The notes below the pieces were generated by a model. The model worked only from the letters and a program-made list of their open reading frames with translations. It did not search any database and was not told the origin of the DNA. From Leptolyngbyaceae cyanobacterium RM1_1_2 (GTDB lineage Bacteria; Cyanobacteriota; Cyanobacteriia; Phormidesmidales; Phormidesmidaceae), in NCBI GenBank assembly GCA_012032345.1, contig JAAUQI010000050.1, positions 1 to 37,410 on the forward strand: a stretch of DNA of 37,410 nt, written 5' to 3'. A program made the position numbers and the translations under genes. Of this stretch, positions 32,646 to 37,410 are shown piece by piece. The first letter of the stretch is position 1, and each line of letters opens with the position of its first letter.

Positions 32646-33796
32646 ATGCGCGGGCTATTTCGCTGGTTTGCCCTGCTGGTTTGCGGCTTTTGGCTCATGA
32701 GCTGCAGCATTCCGCAGGTCAAGGCTGAAGATCGGCTGTTTCTGGATTTATCTGCGGATTACTTGGGCCGCTATGAGCTGCCGCAGCAGGACTTTGAAGG
32801 CACTACCGTGGGTGGTCTTTCGGCAATCACCTATGACATGCAGCGCGATCGCTTTTATGCCCTCTCAGACGATCGCGGTAGCATTTCGCCGCCTCGTTTC
32901 TACACGCTGAAGCTAGACATCCCCACTGAGGCAACCTCTGAGCTAGCCGATGATCTAGTCGAGGTAGCGATCGAGCAGGTGACGCTGCTCAAAGATGAGA
33001 CGGGCAACCCTTACGGGGCCAATCAGCTAGATGCAGAAGGCATCGCTCTCTCTCCTCGACAAAGCCTATTTATCGTCAGCGAGGGGGATGCCGCCAGCAG
33101 GCCATTGCTGGGTGAGTACGATTTAGCCAGCGGCCAGATCAAAACCCGCTTTCGTATTCCCGATCGCTATCTGCCACCTGAGCCGGATTCTGATACGGGG
33201 GCTAAAGGCGTACAAAACAACCTCGGTTTTGAATCTCTAACCATTAACGCCGTACCCGGCAGCGCTGCTGGGTAGAACCCTTTCGCCTGTTTATGGCGAC
33301 GGAGGGGCCGCTGCAGCAGGATTTGGACGACGATATTGCGATCGCGCCCAAAAACCGCTTTTTGCACTACCTCATCGGTCAAGATCAGTCCACGCTAATT
33401 TCAGAGCATCTTTACCCGTTAGATATTGGCCCCACAGGAACCCTGCTAACAGGGCTGAGTGAGCTGATTACCCTTGATCAGGGGGGCCATTTTCTGGCGC
33501 TGGAGCGCTCTGTTGGCTTCAAGGGGTTTGACGTTCGGCTCTATCAGCTAGCGACTGGGGGCGCGACTGATATTTCGACTGTTGCCAGTCTAAAGGGAAA
33601 TACGGGCGGCCTTCAGCCCATTCAAAAACGTCTAGCGCTGAATTTGGCTGCTCAAAATCTGCCGCTGGATAACTTCGAGGGCATGACTCTGGGGCCAGAT
33701 CTACCCGGCGGCGATCGCAGCTTAATCCTAATTAGCGACAATAATTTTGAGGCCAACATACCTACTCAGCTTCTGATCTTTCGGCTGAGGCAATAG
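32646..33796 (+). pseudogene. Phytase-like esterase lipoprotein, interrupted by a frameshift
   Basis: Two adjacent frames make one protein. The first (32646-33275, 209 residues) starts with a lipoprotein signal (L-M-S-C) and holds the N-terminal part of the esterase-like activity of phytase family: G-G-L-S-A-I-T-Y-D, R-D-R-F-Y-A-L-S-D-D-R. It ends prematurely with P-G-S-A-A-G-stop. The second frame continues with V-E-P-F-R-L-F and runs to 33796 with F-K-G-F, N-F-E-G-M and L-I-L-I-S-D-N-N-F. One extra G in the GGG at 33270-33272 would restore one frame of about 383 residues. So this is a recent inactivation, a length-variable G run, or a sequencing error. The intact product would be an envelope-anchored beta-propeller hydrolase of unknown substrate. 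It lies 12 nt after guaA. Confidence 0.85.
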
Positions 33797-34061
33797 CTCC
33801 CTGGCATGAGGGACTGGAAAATGGAGGTCTCTTGAGAAATCCAGATTTTGAGTAATTCATGCACTCTAATAAAGAATATCTTTAAGACTTTGCACCTTCA
33901 ACAGCACAAAAAATATCGACTTTGCAATTTTAGAGAAAGCTAGAGAAAGCTATAGTCTCCCCCAGTCAGCCCTGCCTCAAGCCACCACCACCGACTGCGC
34001 TGCCTTGATCAACTGCTGTAGCGCTGACAGAAAAAGCGATCGCCCCACTCTGCCCCCTCAC

Positions 34062-34310
34062 CTACTCCACCCAGACCCGCTTAGTCACAATCGCAAACCA
34101 CTCGTTGGGGCGTCCGGTGGGTGTGGGGTCGCTCCAGTCGTTGGGTTCGGCGTAGCCCTGCTTGTGCTGTGCTTTGATGGTGATGCGAATGGTCTCTAGA
34201 GAGCCGACTGCTAAACGACGGATTTTGTCGGGGCGCAGGCCAGCCTCAGGTGAAGTAGGCTCAGGCGGCACTGTGGACGCTTCGGCGTCCGGCTCAAGAA
34301 AATTAAACAT
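34062..34310 (-). CDS. Small conserved-looking protein, function unknown
   Basis: An 82-residue soluble protein. The N-terminal 25 residues are acidic and Pro-rich; the body has L-R-P-D-K-I-R-R-L-A-V-G-S-L-E-T-I-R-I-T-I-K-A then Q-H-K-Q-G-Y-A-E-P-N-D-W and the basic, aromatic end V-T-K-R-V-W-V-E. There is no signal or membrane segment. AGGAG lies 10 nt before the ATG, which makes the gene likely real. I cannot name the family. It converges on the broken lipoprotein gene and lies 340 nt downstream of guaD on the same strand. Confidence 0.7.
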   Translation of the reverse strand: MFNFLEPDAEASTVPPEPTSPEAGLRPDKIRRLAVGSLETIRITIKAQHKQGYAEPNDWSDPTPTGRPNEWFAIVTKRVWVE

Positions 34311-34650
34311 CGATTCGGTTCTCCTGGGTTTGTTTGAGGAAAACAGAACCGAAAACCCTTGCCATCCCTTTACATGAAACGCATATCAGGATGACCAGGG
34401 CTTACCATAAGCACAGGTTTCCAGACTGCTGTGAAAGTTTGGGGATCTATGTGTCTGTAGGTGCTGAGCACACCTGCAGACATTGCTCAAGTTTCCGAAT
34501 TCTGCGTATGTTGGTTGCCCCTCAGGACAGCTTAGGGGTAGAGAGTAAAGTATAAGAGCGCTGCGGTCAAGCGCAACTTAGCCTCCTGTGAAGAATGATT
34601 CAACTTTTTCTACTTTTGTAGGCTGTAGCAGTCGGGTAAGCTTTGGCTAG
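34311..34650. other. Gap between guaD and the small gene at 34062, with a strong hairpin
   Basis: There is no supported gene in these 340 nt; the one frame on the plus strand (34334-34555) does not look like protein. An 11-bp stem (GTCTGTAGGTG with CACCTGCAGAC, 34453-34481, one G-T pair, 7-nt loop) is the main structure. It has no T-run on either side. Confidence 0.5.
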
Positions 34651-36012
34651 CTAGGGCAAGGTCGCTTCGGCCTTTTCGTAGACCAACTTTCCTAAAATAT
34701 AGGTTGCCTCTACGGCTCGGTCGTCTCCCATCATTATCAGAGCAAAGGTGCGATCGGCCAGTTCACTCAGGGAACTGGGCGCCGAGGCAGCATGACGGCA
34801 GGCCATCAGCGGCGTAGCGCGGGGATTGAGCACAATGAAGTCAGCTTCTTTGCCAATATCAAAGCTGCCAATGAGGTCATCTAGACAGAGCGCCCTGGCC
34901 CCGCCTAAGGTGGCTAAAAACAAAGCCTGGAAGGGGGAGAGCTTTTGCTGACGCAGCTGGGCTACTTTGTAGGCTTCGTTGGCAGTCTGCAAAATTGAGA
35001 AACTCGTCCCGGCTCCCACGTCTGTGCCCAGCCCCAGCTTCACCGGGTACTCGGCTGATTTGGCCTGCTCTAGCTTAAACAGGCCGCTGCCAAGGAACAG
35101 ATTTGAAGTGGGGCAAAAAGCGATCGCTGAGTCAGCCTCTGAGAGCCGCTGAAACTCAGCTTCCGTCAGTTGCACACAGTGGGCAAAGACCGATCGCTGC
35201 TTGACCAGTCCTGCCTGGTCATAAACATCCAGATAGCCATTGCACTGAGGAAAAAGCTGCCTGACCCAGGCGACTTCGCTAACATTCTCAGAGAGGTGAG
35301 TGTGCAGATACACATCTGGAAACTCTGCCAGCAGCTCTCCGGCCCGCTGCAGTTGCTCATCGCTAGAGGTAATAGCAAACCGGGGGGTGACGGCGTAGCG
35401 CAGGCGTCCTTTTTTGTGCCACTTTTGAATTAGCGCCTTGGTGTCTTGATACGACGAATCTGCCGTGTCGCAAAGAGCCTCTGGGGCATTGCGATCCATC
35501 ATTACTTTGCCTGCAATCATGCAGAGGCTGCGGCGCTCAGCCGCCTCAAAAAAAGCATCCACCGACTGGGGAAACACGGCGGCAAATACCAGGGCCGTGG
35601 TGGTGCCGTTGCTCAATAGCTGGTCTAAAAATATCTCAGCTATTTCCTCGGCATAGGCTTTGTCTTGGAACTTGCCCTCAGTCGGGAAAACGTACTGATC
35701 GAGCCACTCTAGTAGCTGCTCCCCGTAGGCGGCAATCATCCCCGTTTGCGGATAGTGGATATGGGTGTCGATAAATCCCGGCATGATCAGCCGCTCGGCA
35801 TAGACCGTAGTCGGCAGTTCTTTATATCGATTTTGCAGCTCACCATAGGCTCCAAAGTCTTTGACCTTGCCGTCTTCCAATATCAATAGGCCATCGGCTA
35901 AATAGCGGACGCTGTCTGCTTCTGGTACGTAAAAAGGATCGTCTATGAAATCTAAAAACGAGCCGCGAATGGCTTTGAGATCTGGCTGAGGCGGCTGACT
36001 GGCTGGGGACAT
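34651..36012 (-). CDS. guaD: Guanine deaminase
   Basis: The 453-residue amidohydrolase turns guanine into xanthine. It has H84/H86 in G-F-I-D-T-H-I-H-Y-P-Q, the G-T-T-T-A-L strand, H-T-H-L-S-E-N (zinc and substrate His), F-A-H-C-V-Q-L, and the catalytic Asp in L-G-T-D-V-G-A-G-T-S. The H-Y-P-Q and E-W-L-D-Q-Y-V-F-P-T-E segments are specific for guanine deaminase among amidohydrolases. All metal ligands are present. It is a cytosolic purine salvage or catabolic enzyme. It stands alone on the minus strand; guaA is 2 kb away on the other strand. Confidence 0.95.
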   Translation of the reverse strand: MSPASQPPQPDLKAIRGSFLDFIDDPFYVPEADSVRYLADGLLILEDGKVKDFGAYGELQNRYKELPTTVYAERLIMPGFIDTHIHYPQTGMIAAYGEQLLEWLDQYVFPTEGKFQDKAYAEEIAEIFLDQLLSNGTTTALVFAAVFPQSVDAFFEAAERRSLCMIAGKVMMDRNAPEALCDTADSSYQDTKALIQKWHKKGRLRYAVTPRFAITSSDEQLQRAGELLAEFPDVYLHTHLSENVSEVAWVRQLFPQCNGYLDVYDQAGLVKQRSVFAHCVQLTEAEFQRLSEADSAIAFCPTSNLFLGSGLFKLEQAKSAEYPVKLGLGTDVGAGTSFSILQTANEAYKVAQLRQQKLSPFQALFLATLGGARALCLDDLIGSFDIGKEADFIVLNPRATPLMACRHAASAPSSLSELADRTFALIMMGDDRAVEATYILGKLVYEKAEATLP

Positions 36013-36133
36013 TGGCTCAGTAATAGAACAAATACGGCAGAGAGTAGAGCATCAGGGGTACCCAGCGGCGCACCCCTGGCAGTCAGCAAAATCCTGAGCA
36101 AGCAACCGTCTTGCTACGGCTACTGCTTATTGC

Positions 36134-36376
36134 TTAAAGAATTTCGTGAAAGATCTTATCATGGCCTTCTGTGGCGACTGTTCTTGCTGAACTAGCGGGT
36201 AGATAGGGATAAAGTCTAGCCTTGGCCCCGTAAGCAGACGGGCGAACAGTGGGCTGAGACCCTTGAGGACGATGTACCATAAAACCTGTGAGGGTTTGCC
36301 AACCTGTTTGAAGCGATCGCCCTAGCCAGCGCCAGCGCTGCGGCTGATGGGTATGAGTTAGCTGAATTGGAGCCAT
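36134..36376 (-). CDS. Possible small basic protein
   Basis: An 80-residue basic, Gln/Arg/Trp-rich sequence (A-P-I-Q-L-T-H-T-H-Q-P-Q-R-W-R-W, then G-F-M-V-H-R-P-Q-G-S-Q-P-T-V-R-P). The frame extends to 36457, but this start avoids most of the overlap with the remnant on the other strand. There is no Shine-Dalgarno. Composition is plausible but I do not recognise a family, so the gene may not be real. Confidence 0.4.
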   Translation of the reverse strand: MAPIQLTHTHQPQRWRWLGRSLQTGWQTLTGFMVHRPQGSQPTVRPSAYGAKARLYPYLPASSARTVATEGHDKIFHEIL

Positions 36377-36469
36377 GTTCGCTTTGAAAATCCGCCCTAG
36401 AGCGATGGCTGCCTGCAGGCGGCGTTTGTGCTGCCGCCGGATAAGTCTCTTGAACAAGGCCAGTCAGTT

Positions 36470-36875
36470 ATGGATACAGGCGATCGCCCAAGCTAATACA
36501 GCCGCAGACGATGATTTGATTGACCTCAGCTGGGTCAAAGGCGCGATCGCGCTGCAAAGTCCCCTGCCTGCCATTACCCACAATCTGACGCTGGTGGGCA
36601 ATGGCGATGACACCATCAGCGGCAGCGGCGATCATCGCTGGTTTGAACACAATCGGGCGATCGCGGGGGCTGGCTACCTGCCGGGTCAGGGCAAAGGAGG
36701 CGCTATCTTTGTCATGCCCAACACGCTGGCGCAGCCAGATCTGGCAGTTCCTAGGGTCTGTGTGCTGGGTAAACTGCCTGCGTTCGCTGACAATATGGCC
36801 TCTAACGCAGCGACCCTGGCTACTGACAACAACAATGTGTATGGCGCGATCGCACCCTGCTCTCTAAAGAAATAG
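36470..36875 (+). pseudogene. Remnant of a surface-protein repeat domain
   Basis: The frame carries I-Q-A-I-A-Q-A-N-T-A-A-D-D-D-L-I-D-L-S, then P-A-I-T-H-N-L-T-L-V-G-N-G-D-D-T-I-S-G-S-G and K-G-G-A-I-F-V. This is the opening of cyanobacterial beta-helix/polymorphic surface proteins that start with L-R-x-A-I-x-x-A-N. No signal peptide or start fits upstream, and the frame stops after about 135 residues. A whole gene would be several hundred residues long. It is thus a 5'- and 3'-truncated fragment. It could be a short live gene, but I consider that unlikely. Confidence 0.6.
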
Positions 36876-36895
36876 TCGCTATTGCCAGTGCCGGT

Positions 36896-37174
36896 TCAAC
36901 GCGATCGCAGCGGCTCAGCAGGCAGGGTAAAGCACTGAACCGGAACAGCAGCCAGACGGTTGACGGCCTCGTAGGCCCAATCTGTGGGATAGACATCTGA
37001 GAAGGCGGAGGCGAACTGACCCGGCGGACAGGTGGCTGGGCTTTGGCCTAGGGGCGTTTGGGGCTGAGCGAGTTCTGGTGCAGCTTCGGCTGGCGCGGCA
37101 GGGGTTGGCTGGGCTGGACTGGGCAGAGTTGGCGCGATCGCCAGCATCAAAAGGGATGTAGCTAAAACGTCCAC
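36896..37174 (-). CDS. Short secreted protein with one SLH-like motif
   Basis: A GTG-started 92-residue frame: hydrophobic signal-like start (about 1-20), a Pro/Ala-rich linker, then F-S-D-V-Y-P-T-D-W-A-Y-E-A-V-N-R-L-A near 58-75 and a V-Q-C-F end. The motif matches the beginning of an S-layer homology domain, but only half a domain is present. AGGAG lies 10 nt upstream. It may be a live short envelope protein or a remnant like its neighbour; the two point at each other. Confidence 0.55.
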   Translation of the reverse strand: MDVLATSLLMLAIAPTLPSPAQPTPAAPAEAAPELAQPQTPLGQSPATCPPGQFASAFSDVYPTDWAYEAVNRLAAVPVQCFTLPAEPLRSR

Positions 37175-37334
37175 TGTACTTAAGCTCCTACTTCTAACTT
37201 AGCTTTATCAGGGCTGACGCAGCTTTCTAGGCTGCCTCTGGCTGTGGCCTCATGTGGCGCTTGTCACGATGGGCCAAGGAGCCTAGAGTTTCTTGTTTTA
37301 AGCCTGATATAACTATAGGTGCGATCGCAGGTCT

Positions 37335-37410
37335 GTTTCAATCCCTGAGAGGGGTTTGGGGTTTTTGGAACTTCCGATCGCAGAGGATAGCCCTTGGCAG
37401 AAAGAGTTTC
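37335..37410 (-). CRISPR. End of a CRISPR array: one repeat, one spacer, start of next repeat
   Basis: A 37-nt unit at 37335-37371 starts GTTTCAATCCC and ends TTTTGGAAC, with a short internal stem (CCCT/AGGG). This is the form of known cyanobacterial repeats. The next 34 nt (37372-37405) have spacer length, and the last five bases (37406-37410) are GTTTC, the start of a repeat. crRNA-sense repeats of this type usually end ATTGAAAC, which puts transcription on the minus strand and makes this the leader-distal end. Only one whole repeat is visible, so the array itself is inferred. No cas gene is in the window. Confidence 0.75.

Noticed and set aside
33293-33796. Stand-alone 167-residue gene starting at 33293
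   Set aside because: It continues the protein started at 32646; the Met is an internal residue of the family and the frame joins after a one-base change.
34334-34555. 73-residue plus-strand frame in the guaD downstream gap
   Set aside because: It has no Shine-Dalgarno, no protein-like pattern, and runs through the hairpin at 34453.
1-37410. tRNA, rRNA, transposase or prophage genes
   Set aside because: I looked for T-loop-like GGTTCGAATCC patterns and for transposase, integrase and phage structural motifs in gaps and frames and saw none.

Overview
The window is chromosomal cyanobacterial DNA. The HIP1 octamer GCGATCGC recurs dozens of times, and cyanobacterium-specific families are present: Ycf51, a CcmK carboxysome shell protein, a FurB/Zur-type regulator, the Hmp/Pil taxis system and HmpF. 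Base composition and dense HIP1 suggest a Leptolyngbya-like or other non-heterocystous lineage, but the genus is an inference. I see no transposase, phage gene, rRNA or tRNA.

Left block (1-10564): a type IV pilus phototaxis/motility locus. Five minus-strand genes run hmpA (PATAN-REC), hmpB (CheY), hmpC (CheW), hmpD (methyl-accepting protein) and hmpE (CheA-like, cut by the window edge before its kinase core). HmpF, a coiled-coil pilus motility protein, is divergent across a 0.6 kb gap. HmpD and HmpE both carry unusually long acidic linkers. Next come two small unknown proteins with convergent overlapping ends, an unknown lipoprotein, and a 1020-residue surface protein (12266-15328) that looks like an inverse-autotransporter barrel joined to a right-handed beta-helix.

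Middle (15511-26580): Ycf51; an iron-alcohol/glycerol dehydrogenase-family gene overlapping a class I aminotransferase by 4 bp; TatA; FtsE (minus); a purS-purQ-DUF2993 lipoprotein run (minus); zur; a lone ccmK; an unknown protein made of two copies of one domain (minus); a SAM methyltransferase; and a divergent PEP-synthase-like protein.

Right (26667-37410): rpsD with a terminator. A second methyltransferase gene is bracketed tightly by two inverted copies of a ~120 bp MITE-like repeat containing heptamer arrays, between rpsD and moaA. moaA and cbiD are divergent around two GGTGGGC palindromes. guaA follows, then a phytase-like esterase lipoprotein gene broken by one frameshift, a small conserved-looking protein and guanine deaminase. 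The last kilobase looks decayed: a fragment of a surface-protein repeat domain and a short SLH-like protein. At the very edge sits a 37-nt CRISPR repeat, a 34-nt spacer and the first 5 nt of the next repeat, so an array appears to begin or end here.

The points most worth follow-up are the CRISPR edge, the repeat-bracketed methyltransferase cassette, the inverse-autotransporter/beta-helix fusion, the acidic linkers of the Hmp system, the two-copy unknown protein and the PEP-synthase-like protein with an altered nucleotide-binding half.
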